Positions 1 through 11,536 of a DNA stretch of 64,000 nucleotides are shown piece by piece. Location: positions 1,984,001-2,048,000 of the forward strand of contig JAEHOE010000004.1 in assembly GCA_016858145.1 (NCBI GenBank), in the 5' to 3' direction. A program made the position numbers and the translations under genes. The notes below the pieces were generated by a model. The model saw only the letters and a program-made list of their open reading frames with translations, searched no databases and was not told the DNA's origin. The DNA is from Edaphochlamys debaryana (taxonomy: Eukaryota > Chlorophyta > Chlorophyceae > Chlamydomonadales). How positions within the stretch are numbered: position 1 is the first letter of the stretch; each line of letters opens with the position of its first letter.

Positions 1-132
1 GCGACCGTAGTTGACGTACACCTGTACGACAGGGGCGCAACATCCGTAAGACTGATCACTCAGCATGCCGTCGCTACTGTGGGGTGGAGAGTCTCCTTCT
101 CATGGCCACACGCCGAAAAAGCAACGCACCTG

Positions 133-3100
133 AGTGAAGGTCTTGCGCTGCAGCGAGAGGCCGCGGCCAGTGGCGACGTAGGAGGCCCCGCCAAAGAGCG
201 TGGCCCGACCCAGATGGTAGGCGGAGGTGACGGAGCGGAAGATGTGGAACATGAGACCACCCGAAAGCAGCTGCTGTCCCAGCATCCACAGCGCCGAGGC
301 CAGGCCCAGCTCCATCCACAGGTTGAACACGTTGGCAAGCAGGGGCAGAGTGCCCAGCTGCAGGATCTGAACCGTACCGATGGCGGCGGCGATGCTGTGG
401 CCACAAGGTTTTGGGAGGCGGCACGGAGACGGTCATGAAGCTGGAGTGGCGAGTACAGAGCCACGGCGGGGCTGGGCGGGGCTAATGCTAGTGCGAAACC
501 ACAGGCCTAGGCAGGGCCGCAACGAGCCTGTGCCCGGCATACCTGTTATCATCGCTGTTGACGCTTCCGAGGAGAAGCAGCAGCTGCACCCAGAGCCCCG
601 CGGGGATGGTGAACACGGTGATCCAGGTGCCGATGAAGTGGCCGGGGCCGGTGCAGTAGAACGACAGCGAGCGGAAGAAGTCCATGTGGCAGCCCAGGAA
701 GCGCACGTCACGGGACATGAGCTGCTCGCCGCAGCCCTTGGAGATCTGTCAGGAAAATGAAGGGCCCGCGGAGATAGTTGTAGGAAGGTGCGTGCCGCCC
801 CACAGGGTACCACCCATGCAAACCGTGGGCTTGCTTTGCGAGTACACGCTAAGGGGCCGCCCCTTACCTTGCCCTCGAAGCCCAGGATGGAGTCGAGGCC
901 CATGTCGCGGCCCTTGCCCACGGAGATGTAGGACACGTACTTGGACAGGCCGCCGCGCTTGAGCGCATTGTAGCCGCCGAACGCGTCCTCAGACACGTGC
1001 TGCACGGCGTTGGACTTTGACAGACCCGCACGCCCCATGGCGAACAGCTTGTTCCACAGGTCGGGGTGGCCGTAGTGCGCCCGCACCGCGCCTGAGGGCG
1101 TGAGGGGCAGGAGCAAGGCGGGCATTGTGAAGCCCGAGGGTAGGGTGCAGGCGAGGCATCTAGCCAGCAGGCAGCTTGCAATGGCAAGTCCCTGCTAACT
1201 AACCCCCTGGCACCAACATGCCGTACTCACTAGGGAAGCCCATGACCCGCTGGATCTGGGTGCCGAACGTCCGCTCCGTCTGGGCGGCCAGCTCAGCAAG
1301 CAGTCCACACCTGCGGGGCGAGCGAGAGCCACAGCCGAGAAGGTACGGGTTGACGGACAGACCCATGAGGTCCCAGCCCTGCATGCGGCACACTCCTTAC
1401 GAGCCTTGCCTTCCCAGCTCACCGGTAGGAGGAGATCCACTCGGGGTAGCCCAGCACGGCCACCTGCTGGGCCGTGTTGGCGGGCGGCTCGAACTCCAGA
1501 GTGGCATTGCGCAGCTTGAGGGCCTGCGTGCGGCAGCAAACGCAGGGAGGGCATATACTGGGCGCTGGTAAAGAGGTGCACCTGGAAGCCTTCTTTGCTT
1601 CGTACCCAAGAGCATTGTGGGTTGCTGCAGTCCCCGTTTGCCTTTCCCATACCTGCGCCAGGGAGTTGTCCTGGTTCATGTCGATGGTCTGCACCAGCAC
1701 GCCCGGGCAGTACGGCAGCGCCACGTTCTGGTTCTCGGGCTTGCCTTCGCCCAGGATCACGCTGCTGCCGTCACCCGACATGTTCAGCGGCTGGCGCATC
1801 CTGAGGGAGGAGCAGGGGCGCGGCCGTGAGGCGGAAGCGTCGACCGTCTTAACCCCTGGCCGCCCCTGCCTCAGGAGCAGGACGTCAGGGCAGAAAGCCT
1901 ATCCAGGGCCCACCACTGCCCAAGTAGCACTGCACACCCACCTGAACAGCACCTCTGTCTCCGCCGCTTTGAGGTCCACCAGGTTGTGCCGCCGCAGCCA
2001 AGCAGCCGACCAAGACGGGTTCGCTGCGGCTTCAGGCCCGGACGCCGCACCAGCACCCGCCAGCTCCAACGCAATGGGTACGGCGCGCACCAGGGCGCTG
2101 TCGTACTGCACCAGGGTGTACGAGTAGCCGGGCTCGACGATCACGGGCAGGCGGTCCACGGGCTGCGGACGGGCGAATGAGAGAGCAGTGGGGGTTCAGG
2201 CTTATTAATGTGTGTCGAAGCCAACCCCCAGCGGAGTTAAGACACTTCCTGCCCTGGGCTCACCTCGAGGTACGACACCCTGAGCGAGGCGCTGTAGCGC
2301 GTGAGCAGCAGCGCCACTCCGTGCGCACACCAGCGGTCCGAGATCTTTGACGAGCTCGCGAGCGTGGAGTAGACCTGGCTGCTGACCAGCGTGCCGTACT
2401 TGGCGTCCAGCAGGGGCCCCAGAGGGGGCAGCAGGCGGCACATCACGTCCGCCAGCTCCTCCACGCACGTCAGCGAGTGGTCCTGGACGGTCCAAGCATG
2501 AGGCGAGCAACGCACAGGTGTCAGGCGGATGTGGTGGCCCTTAACGCTGGCGCTCTCCTTCCCTACTGGACGCTGGTTTCTACACTCGATCCACCGGCCC
2601 TCTTGGGCGCTTACGAAGTGAGCCCTCACTTACGAGGAGGGCCTTGCGCACGCTATCCACATCGATCTTGCTGAGCTTCAGCTCGGCCCCAGCAGCAGGC
2701 GCTTGGGGCGCTGCGTCCGCCTCCGCTGCGGCGAGTGCGTCCGTGACCGCCTGCAGCGCCAGGGCGGTGCGGTACATGGACATGCCGTCCACGGTGCGGG
2801 CCAGGACCTGGGGGAGGCCAGGGGGGGCAGGGGAGGGGGTGGAGGGACTGGTGAGACTGGTGAGGGTGCTGCTGAAGCGTCATGAGTGGCACACACCAGA
2901 GGGCGGCGGAAGGATGCGGGGGCCAGGGGAACGGGCGAAGGGCAAGGCGCCTTGGGCTACGTACCTGCCCACGGACGGAGGCCCACAGCAGCAGCTGAGC
3001 GCGATGCTCGTACAAGCGGCCTTCCGGGAGGAAGTCGGCATCTCGTACACCGCCTCGCCCTTGGCCAGGGGCTTGATGGTGGTGCCGCACCGCTCCAGCA

Positions 3101-3715
3101 GGTTTCTGACCTCCTCAGGGAACTCGGACAGCAGGTACGACAGCAGCCCGCTGGGCTTGGGGGCGGCGGCGTTGTCGCTGCGGGTCCCAGGAAAAGGGCA
3201 GACATAAGCGCTGGCATACTACAGCCTGGCACGAGCAGGAGGTTGCGGTCTTGCCTCCACTGAACCCTGAAGATCGGACATCACCCCGCAGCCCACCTGA
3301 CGAAGAGCACCTCGTCCTCCGACATGGCGCCCTCCACCTTGCCCCCCAGCACCGTCTTGGCGTCTTTGCTGCTCAGCGCGTAGATCACCGTCTCCTGCGC
3401 ACGACGCCAGCAAGGGCGAGAGCGGAACGGATCGTCAGGTACCAGTAGCTTTCCTACTGGCTGAAGCGCATCCTCAGATCCCTCGGCCTCTGCTTCAAGC
3501 ACGCCTTGCTGAGCTAATTGGGGGCTCACGTGGTAGTGCGGGATGAGGGTGGTGACGGAGCGCATGGCGGCCACCGCCGGGGGCGGGGGAGTGTTGGGGT
3601 TGGACAGGGTCGAACAGAAGTCCACCAGCAGCCCGAGCGCCTCGGAGGACGCGGGCGCAGTGCCCTGGTCCGTTGACGCCAGGATGCCCAGCAGCCAGCG
3701 AGACACCTGCAGGCG
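133..3715 (-). CDS. Callose synthase catalytic C-terminal exons
   Basis: Exons from high to low coordinate are about 3,715-3,523 (ends TTLIPHYH), 3,400-3,298 (YALSSKDAK, SEDEVLF), 3,184-2,965 (FPEEVRNLLER, then WASVRGQ), 2,806-2,640 (VLARTVDGMSMYRTALALQ), 2,482-2,265 (KYGTLVSSQVY, ASLRVSYLE), 2,157-1,942, 1,803-1,652 (ILGEGKPENQN, IDMNQDN), 1,528-1,424, 1,300-1,232 (FGTQIQRVMGFP), 1,098-866 (HPDLW, GKGRDMGLDSI), 728-543 (MDFFRSLSFY, a membrane segment) and 368-133 (LGRATLFGGASYVATGRG). These match the GT48 cytosolic catalytic domain and the start of the C-terminal membrane region in order. Between FPEEVRNLLER and WASVRGQ the frame changes by one base near 3,040 with no convincing intron. Exon edges are approximate to a few bases. 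Confidence 0.85.
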
Positions 3716-4912
3716 AAAACCCAACACTCACGTTCAACGGCCGAGTCCGAGGGCAAACCCGGTTGAGGGTGAAAGAACAGTCAGTCCTGGAAGCCCTGGC
3801 ATCCTGTGGGTGGCGTACGTGTGATCCGCGTTGAGCCCTGACCCCCTCACCTGCAGGAAGTCGCTGCGGGTGGGGATGACGTCGGCGTCATCCGCGGACG
3901 GCGACGGGCCGTGCAGGCTGATGCTGCCGCTGGCCTGGGAGCGCAGGACCTGTGCGCGCGAGCAATGAGCGAAGGCACAGGTTGTGTAGTGCAAAGCGGA
4001 AACGGCCCGCCCCCGTGTCCTGCGGTCTCCTCTAGAGTGTTACCTGCAGCAGGCCCGCGTGCATGGTCTCCAGCATGTGGTCGCTCAGGAAGTGGCGTTC
4101 GGCCACGACGGCGCCCAGCAGGCCGCCCAGCGCGGGCGGCAGGTGGGACAGCTGCAGGGGCGGAATCGTGCAGCGGGGGAGGTGCGGTCAAGGTCGGGAG
4201 CACGCACCCCCGTCCGCCCGTGCCGTCAGCCCGACCAAGGGCGTGTGCCTGCTTTGAGAGCCGATGGAGCTCACCTTCTGCACAGCAGTCGCGAGCCTGT
4301 GGAGAGCGGTGCCGAGTCCCTCCACCGCCACATCCTGCTTCGCCACACCGATAGCGCCACTTCCCGTGGTCTCGTAGACCTGTGGGGCAACCACGCAGCA
4401 ACTGTGTCACATGGGGGCTTGTGCCCGAGCAAGTGCACCGCAAGGGGATGCTTCCGCGCATCGATCACCACCCAAGCCCTCGCCTTTGCTCTCAGCGCTC
4501 TGTGTCTTCATAGAAACCTGGTTGGCCATGCCTAACAGGAGTAATAGCGTCAACGCTTGCGCGGGACTAAAGAGAATGTTGGAAGCTGCGACAACCAACG
4601 GCACTGTTTGGGTCTATTGAGGGACAGAGTGATGCCCATAGTATGCAGGATACGTCTGCAGAAAGGCGCAAATGGGGTCCCAGCTGTCGCTGCATCGCAC
4701 GAGCTGTCCTCGCCAGCGACGTCGTGCTTGCCCCCCGCCCTGACCCCTTTGTGCATCCCAGCGCACATATACACAATAAAGTGGTCCTTATGGTCAAAAG
4801 AAGCTCTTGGAAACAGCTTTCAGTCCGCTGTGCAGTTTCTCTCGCTCTTCGAACTGTATGAACCCAAGGACTGCCAATGTGGCATACATCGATAATTCAA
4901 AGCAGCACAAGA

Positions 4913-7900
4913 TTATGTTAATGACGTCGAAGAGCACCGACCCACCTCCACTGCCTTGAGCATGGCCTCCAGCACCTCACGCACAGCGCCGAGAACCTCG
5001 CGCCTGGCAGCCAAGTCGCTCGGCGAGCTGGCGTGAGGAACCATGGCCTCGAACACCTCTGGCAGAAGCGCCTCCACGTGAACGCCGTGGACGTGGGTGG
5101 CGGGCAGGGGGGGAAGGAGCGGCGCAGTGCCCTGCTTGCGGCCAGCGCGCCGGTTACGGCGGGCGTCACACTGTTGCACCCAAGACAGCGGCAATGCGTC
5201 GCCAACCGCGGCCGCAGCCGCGGCGGTGGCAGCAGCGGCCGCCGCCTTGGCGGCGGCAGCAACTGCCGCTGCGTCGTTGCCGTGGGCAACCGCGCGGGCG
5301 GCAGCTGCAGCGGCCTCGTTGGCGGCGCGTGCAGCGGCGGCGGCGCTCTTGCGCGGAACGGCTCCCACGGCGGCCAGCAGGCTGAGCAGGTACACGTAGG
5401 CCTCTTGCAGGACTGCCAGCTGACCGGCGCTGGGCCTGGACCCGTTCACCATCTGCGGGATTTGGGCTGCGAGGCCCAGAGAAGTTGGGGTAAGAGTGGC
5501 AGCACGTCAACCCCACGGATGGGTCAGGCCCACGGCTTCGTTGACCCTAACCGTGATTACGGTTACTAACGCCCTCTTGGCCCAATTGATTGGGAGCTGT
5601 GCCTCTCTCAGTGCAAACTGCTGCAAGGGCTAAGTCCCACTGAGTTATGAGGGTTGCAACCATTGCCTTACCGACGTAAATGGCCTGGGGCGGCAGGTAG
5701 GTGGCCTGTGCAGCGCCGGCGCCGTTAGCGCACCCACAGCGACTGGTTGGCTGCGACCAAGCAGGACGGCAAGGGTGAGCTTGAAGCACGGTGCGCGGCT
5801 TGAGAGCTTACGCGCGGGCGCTCAAACAAAAAGAACACGTACCGTGAAGCTTCTGCTGCTCGCCAGGGCCCTTGGTTGACTGCTGCCTCGCCCTCAGGGA
5901 GCTCGCGCGCCAGCTCTGGAGCACGGCGCTGGGACTCAGCGAGGTGACCTGGCACAGGTGAGGCGGACGAAGACAATTTTATGGTTAATGGGGGAACTTT
6001 CCGCGTCTTACGTGCGCTGGCAGGCATGCTGATGCATGGACACAGCAGGGCATGGGTTAGTTGCGGGCCTTATGGTTACCGCAAGACGCACCGGTGTGAA
6101 GGACATGTTGGAGAGCTCCTTGTTGGAGAGCAGGTCCCTTTGTCGGAGCGAGCGCACCAGAGCATTCCAGATGGGGGCCATCAGGGCCGCCGTGGCCTGC
6201 GGGGAAGGGAGGGGCGAGGAGCTGGGCAATGCCAAGTGCTACATGGGCAGAGCCTAGGAATTGGCAAGCCCAACCAACTTCGGACGTTGATTAGGGACAC
6301 CGATCTCCGACGCCGCTAAGCCTCAAGACTCACCTCCCGACGCTCCCACACGGCGGCATCCTTGCCGGTGCGGGCCGGCAGGAAGCCGGCGTCCTCGGCC
6401 AGCCGCCGGAGGGAGTGCAGCGTGCGGAAGGACGAATGGTGCCCGGACTTGGCGACCGGCGCCCCGGCACTGGATGCGCTGGCGCCAGTCGCAGCGGGGC
6501 CCTGCTGTCCAAAGGAGGAGGGCCCGGCGCGGCCCGAGGCCTGCTGGAGGAGCTTCACGTCGCCACCGCGGCAGATCTTGGAAGCCATCTGGCCCTGAAT
6601 GTGGCTGTTGAAGCCGGCGCGGATCTGGCTCCAGTTGCGCACGGACCCCAGGCCCTGGCGGGTGCCCTGGAGGCAGCCGAAGAGCGCCGTGGAGACCGTG
6701 TAGGCCACATTGGTCGACACCATGCTCAGCAGGAAGAGCAGGATGACCTGTGCAACGCGGAGGGCAGGAGGAGGGGAGGAGGAGATTAGGGAAGTGAAGA
6801 GGAGGCACACGTGCGAGCGTGAGGGCAGGAGTACCGCGCCTTCCTGTTGGGTGCGCAGCTTGAGCACCTCATGCCTCGCCGCTTTGCCGGGCCCAGCCCA
6901 CCTGCATAGCCGCCATGAGAATGTCCAGGTCTGAGGCGATGCGGTCATTGGACCCGGTGTGGACGGCCAGGGCATTCGTGTCGATGATACTGGCCATGCG
7001 GGGGGCGGCGGGCTTGACCTGTGGGTGTGCGAACGGGCCATGTTGGCCGTTGTAAGCCACGGCAGGTCATTAATTGCTGAGCGGGCCTGGGTCGCCTGAG
7101 TTGAAGCCTGAGCAAGCTCTCGCTCAAAGGCCGTGGGGGCTCGGCTAGGCGGAGAAGGCAGGACCAAGCACCTGCCCCGCACTACGTTTCCTAGCCCGCT
7201 CCAGCCCACCAGGACCAGGTAGTCGAACACGAATTTCAGAGCGAGCGTGAAGATCCACAGGCCCAGGTTGCCAAACAGGTACTTGAGCCCGGTGCGCAGG
7301 TGGATGGTGGGGTCGAAGATGGGGTTGGCGCCGGTCGATGCAGAGGTGACCCGGGGGCCGCCCGGCAGCAGGCGCTGCAGGGTCTCGAAGAACTCGGGTA
7401 GCGCGTAGCCACCCAGGTTGCACTGCCTGGGGGAGGTTAGGATGGAGAAGGGTGAGGCGCTAGGGTCCCTGACATGCATGCAGTGGCATGACAACCAAGC
7501 CCCCATACCGCATCCCCACCCCGCGGTGCCTTACCTCCAAAGCAACTCGTAGGCGATCACAATCAAGCCATAGGCCAGGGCGACCCAGCGCCAGGCGTCA
7601 GAGCCAGGCTTGTACATTCCCCATGTGACAATGGCGAGCAGGAACCACGCAACGCCAAGGACCAGGTACTGGACCGTCCACCAGAAGATACCGCCGTGAG
7701 AGGGAGGGGGTGCCACGCCGCCATCGGCTTTGGTGACTTCTGTAGCCTTGTACTGCTGGCCTCGGTAGCACGGCACGACGACGGTAGACGTAGTCTTGCC
7801 GTCCCTTGACTTCTCCGTCCGCTTGATCCACACGCCGCCTGACAGTATGGCCTGCATGCTCCACAGCAGGACCGTGAGGGCCCAGTGCAGGACCGTCGTG

Positions 7901-9592
7901 GACGCCAGCCAGCGGCTGCGGTCGTGGTCGCCGCTCCAGGCCTGCTGAGCACGCGGGGCAAAGAGGGCATATGCAAGATTTGCTTAGTTTAGGCGCGCAG
8001 GGGCCAGAGAAGCCGCTATGGAGGCGGGTAACAGGGGGCATAGCGCAGACCACAGAGGCCCGTCCACCGGCCCAAGCGCCTTGCTGCGCACCCACCCATG
8101 CGCAGAGCAGGTAGAACCAGCACAGCTGGAACTTGACCATGCGTCCAAAGGCGATCAGCGGCATCGCAACGCTGCGGTGCTCCACAAACGTCTTGCGCAG
8201 CGCCACCGTCACCCAGAAGGAGGCGCCCGCGTCGGCACGCTGCAGAGAGGCCAGTGTCTCGGAGCCTGCCACGGCAGCCGCCACCACGGTCGACAGTTCA
8301 TTGTCAACTGCTTGCGATGCCTGAGAACCCTACAAGCATACGTAAATAAAGGGGGTCGTCAGCGTCATGCATAAGGAGCTGAGCAAAAAGATCAAGGGTG
8401 CCGCGAGGGAAAGCTAGGCCCCACGGCAGGATCCCCCAGTAAAACCCAGCCGTACAAACGTACCCCGGATTGAGTCCTGGCCGAAGCGTTGGGGGTCTCA
8501 GCGCGTTGCTCTGTGGCCGCCGCCGCGTCTCCGTGCAGCAGCGGTCGGACCAGGTCGCGGTAGGGCAGGGCGGGGCACAGCAGGGGCACGCGCGGGCCGG
8601 CGGACAGGGACTCGGGCGGCGGGATGTCACCTGCAGCAGTCAAAGCAGACGACGAGCGAGGCGTTGTCAAGAAGAGCCGTACGAAGTTGCACACATGGCT
8701 TCCACAGTCAAGTGAGTGCACACACGCCAGGCAGCCGCAGCCATCTCCCTTGAGACCCCCCCCCCCTCTCAACCCCTCGCTCACCTTCGGTTCCCGAGCC
8801 CAGCGCCATCAGGCGGCTCCAGAGGGCGCGCCGCGCCTGCTCGATGCTCTCCTGCGCCTTGGCCTTGGGGCCTGCCTCCACGTCGGTCTTGCCATCGCCC
8901 GCCGGCACACGCTTGCTGGCGGCCTTGCGGGGCAAAGGGCCGCAGCAGCCCAGCGCCGCCAGCACGGCGGCCACCACCTCCGGGTGGCTCATCGACTCGG
9001 TGACATCATCGTACGACACGCGTACGGCGGCCTCCATGCCGTGGTTCTTGATCTGGCCCAGCAGGTAGATCTGCTCCATCAGAAAGTGGAACAGCGGCTG
9101 AACGATCTGCGGGGCGGGAGGGAGCAGCAGGACGGGGAAGCGGGGCGGGTGCATGGGGGATGGGGTCAGATCAAGAAAGGCAATACAAGGGTTGATAGGG
9201 TTGACAGATCTTTGTATTGTCACTTAGCTAATAGCAACGGCAACGGCGGGCATGAGATTCCCTGGCTCACCTTGGTGAGGTAGGCCGAGCCCATGCCGCT
9301 GCCCTCGTTGCTGAAGGCCTCGAGGGACTCGGTGATGGCGGCGTAGAGCCGCCGTCCGTCGATCGGCCCTGTCAGCCCGCGCATCCGCTAGCGGCGGCAT
9401 CAGGCGCTTGAGGAGGGAGCCGTAGGCGCCGGTTGCGGCGGGGCCGCTGGTGGCATCGTCGTTGTCGTCGGCGCCCGTGTAGGGCATGGTGGCGGTGGAA
9501 GAGGCGCCGCAGTCAGCGTCGGCAGTCGACTTGGCGCTCGTCTTGGTCGCGACCTGGACCCTCATGTCAACCTCGTCGGCCAGCAGCTGCAT
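4913..9592 (-). CDS. Callose synthase membrane and linker exons, middle part
   Basis: This holds the segment between the retrotransposon and the catalytic exons. Recognisable blocks are 9,592-9,271 (up to ESLEAFSNEGSGMGSAYLTK), 9,110-8,785 (HFLMEQIYLLGQIKNHGMEAAV), 8,630-8,465 (LCPALPYRDLVRPLLHGD), 8,330-8,092 (KTFVEHRSVAMPLIAFGRM plus a hydrophobic helix), 7,946-7,531 (two or three membrane helices), 7,428-7,196 (LKYLFGNLGLWIFTLALKF), 7,013-6,900, 6,744-6,336 and 6,196-6,095 (APIWNALVRSLRQRDLLSNKE, the FWNEI.NLREEDYI-like block of plant enzymes). An exon at 5,452-4,945 encodes an Ala-rich stretch (AAAAARAANEAAAAAARA) inserted in an otherwise conserved region. The frame changes by one base near 9,385, between MPPLADARA and LTGPIDGRRLYAAITE, in both duplicate copies. 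Confidence 0.8.
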
Positions 9593-9665
9593 GGCCAGGG
9601 CCGGTACCGGCGAATCTAGAGCGGCAGGCTCGGCCTGCGGCGGACTGGGAGCCGGCGGCGGCGGC

Positions 9666-9670
9666 AGCGG
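9666..9670. repeat. Target-site duplication AGCGG, left of retroelement copy 1
   Basis: AGCGG is repeated at 14,496-14,500. Copy 2 has the same pair at 19,352-19,356 and 24,203-24,207. Five bases is the usual duplication length for Ty3/gypsy integrases. Confidence 0.95.
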
Positions 9671-9723
9671 TGTAAGCAGGGAAAATCCTGCGTGGCATCC
9701 TAGGAGGCTTTTAGCTGCTTACA
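9671..9723 (+). repeat. Short TG...CA block at the 5' end of the retroelement
   Basis: A 53-bp block begins TGTAAGCAG and ends CTGCTTACA, exact inverted copies of each other. It could be a very short or internally deleted 5' LTR. It is followed by TGGTAGCGGGACC, which might be a primer-binding site, though I cannot assign a tRNA. Its first 21 bp recur at 9,897-9,917. Copy 2 equivalent: 19,357-19,409. Confidence 0.5.
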
Positions 9724-9821
9724 ATGGTAGCGGGACCTTGCCGCAAAGAACCTCAGCAGACTCACAAGAGTAAGGTCAGCGGTTCGATCCAGAGCAGTAA
9801 GCTGATTCCGCATAAACACAG

Positions 9822-11480
9822 TTGAAGCGCGGACGCCACACACTCTACGTACCCAGAGCCACAGGCCCGAGGACGTGCCATTCTAAGGGGGGAGAATGTA
9901 AGCAGGGAAAATCCTGCTTGGAGCTTGGAGCCAAGCAAAGAGTCGAGCAGGGCGCAGAGGGGGAGGCCCCTGGCAAGGGCACAGCCCAAGTCCCTAGCTT
10001 AGCGCAGAGAGAAGCCAAGGGCCATCAAGTGGCACCTGTGGCTGTGCGGTCTTGTTTCCTCCTGAACGCACCGGATCGCAAGGTGGATCCGGGGCTCTTA
10101 GAGAAGCTTCAGGACAAGATCGGCACCCGCTTCACGCTGGATGCCTCATGTAATCCAGACGGCTCCAATGCTTTGTGCCCACGGTTTGCCTCGCCTTCCG
10201 AATACCCAGCTAAGAGTATCACAGGCGAAGCCCTCTGGTACTGTGTGCATCCTTTCAGTGTGCGCAGCTACCAACAGCACTACGAGCGCTCAAAGCGCTC
10301 CAGCCCACACAACACCTCAGCTGTGTTTGTGGCACCCAAACAGCCGCATCTAACACGGTACTTCACGCAGCTCCGCTATCAGCTTATCAGCGAGCTGCCA
10401 GCAGGCACAGTTTTTCACGTGCCTGCCTCAGGTGCGGCCGGCAACAGTGGACTCCCACTGCCTCCCACCCCATACCCACTCCAGCTGTGGTACGATCCTC
10501 CCAACAAAGCTACGCTCGCCTCACTAGGCGACACTGACACAGAGACAGGCATGCTCCTACGCTGCACTGCTCAAGGGAAGGACTACACAGCGCTGGTGGA
10601 CTCGGGAGCGCGCTGCTATGGTGCAGCGGATGGGTTCATGTCAGAGGACGTAGTCAGAGCCCTCAATCTCCCAATCCAACCATCCAGAACACTGTCGGTC
10701 ACACTAGCAGACGGCAAGGAACAGCCTCTGCTTGGCACAGCAAACGTCCGCATAAGACTCAGACCGTTCACTGACACCGTGACACTGCTGGTCCTCAAAG
10801 AAGGCCTTCAGAAGACAAAGTTCATTCTAGGCGCTGACTGGCTCAAGCGTCGCAAAGCTCGCATGTGCTGGGAGACAGACACTATCTCTGTGCTCAAAGG
10901 CACCAGACGGCTCCACCTGAAGCCGATCAGAGGCGTGCCCGGGCCCATCAAGCTCATGAACATGGTCACAACTACCCTGTTCGTGGCCACTTGCGTTGAC
11001 GTCATGAGCCCCAAACCAGCAGCCAAAGCCATCGCAAAGGGAGCAAACGCCTTCCTTATGCTCATTCGTCCCGAGGACTTAGAGTCCCCGGACACAACCA
11101 CGTCAGCAGACAAGCCATGCCTGGCCGCAGCCAGTGCCTCAGGCTCAGCTGACAGGGCATTGAAGACAGACACGCATCTCATACCTCAGAAGAAGCTGGA
11201 GGCTTTACTGGAGAAGTACAAGTCCATCTTTGACCCCATCACGGGCCCAAGACCCAATGATGGCGGTGAAGACACGGAGCACGTGATCGACTTAGTTGAA
11301 GGTGCTACCCCACCAGCCAAGCGTGCCTACCGCCTCTCACCAGAGGAGAAGGAGGAATGCGCTAAACAAATAGCTGACCTCCTAGCAAAGGGATTTATTG
11401 AGCCATCGGCCTCTCCCTTTGGTGCCCCAGTCATCTTCGTGCGTCAGCGTGACCCCTCATCTCCTACGGGCAAAAGCTGA
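9822..11480 (+). CDS. Retroelement ORF1: Dam-like segment, aspartic protease, start of reverse transcriptase (copy 1)
   Basis: This ORF has 552 codons. Residues 1-85 cross a purine tract and LTR-like sequence and are unlikely to be a real N-terminus. Residues 91-200 (RFTLDASCNPDGSN, CPRF, ALWYCVHPFS, VFVAPKQPHLTRYF) resemble the phage-type Dam N6-adenine methyltransferase fold, but the NPPF/DPPY motif is VHPF, so catalysis is doubtful. The protease shows DSGA at 260-263 and ILGADW at 335-340. RT begins around 505 (PAKRAYRLSPEEKE). The frame stops at GKS*, just before the LRLVLDYRGLN motif that continues in the -1 frame. No gag region is seen. Confidence 0.85.
   Translation: MKRGRHTLYVPRATGPRTCHSKGGECKQGKSCLELGAKQRVEQGAEGEAPGKGTAQVPSLAQREAKGHQVAPVAVRSCFLLNAPDRKVDPGLLEKLQDKIGTRFTLDASCNPDGSNALCPRFASPSEYPAKSITGEALWYCVHPFSVRSYQQHYERSKRSSPHNTSAVFVAPKQPHLTRYFTQLRYQLISELPAGTVFHVPASGAAGNSGLPLPPTPYPLQLWYDPPNKATLASLGDTDTETGMLLRCTAQGKDYTALVDSGARCYGAADGFMSEDVVRALNLPIQPSRTLSVTLADGKEQPLLGTANVRIRLRPFTDTVTLLVLKEGLQKTKFILGADWLKRRKARMCWETDTISVLKGTRRLHLKPIRGVPGPIKLMNMVTTTLFVATCVDVMSPKPAAKAIAKGANAFLMLIRPEDLESPDTTTSADKPCLAAASASGSADRALKTDTHLIPQKKLEALLEKYKSIFDPITGPRPNDGGEDTEHVIDLVEGATPPAKRAYRLSPEEKEECAKQIADLLAKGFIEPSASPFGAPVIFVRQRDPSSPTGKS
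9885..9917 (+). repeat. Purine tract followed by a second LTR-like start inside the 5' region
   Basis: AAGGGGGGAGAA (9,885-9,896) looks like a polypurine tract and is followed by the same 21 bp that begin the element at 9,671. A PPT followed by an LTR start normally sits at the 3' end of an element, so its place here suggests a chimeric 5' end. Confidence 0.6.
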
Positions 11481-11536
11481 GACTCGTACTCGATTATAGA
11501 GGACTAAATCGCATAACGAAGAAACGGCACTATCCC

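Noticed and set aside
5166..5569. Plus-strand Gly/Arg-rich open frames around 5,033-5,569
   Set aside because: They are the reverse strand of the Ala-rich callose synthase exon.
9770..9800. tRNA gene suggested by GGTTCGATCC (T-arm-like) near 9,780, and a similar motif near 14,420
   Set aside because: No acceptor stem, D arm or anticodon arm can be built around either. They are short matches within the retroelement ends.
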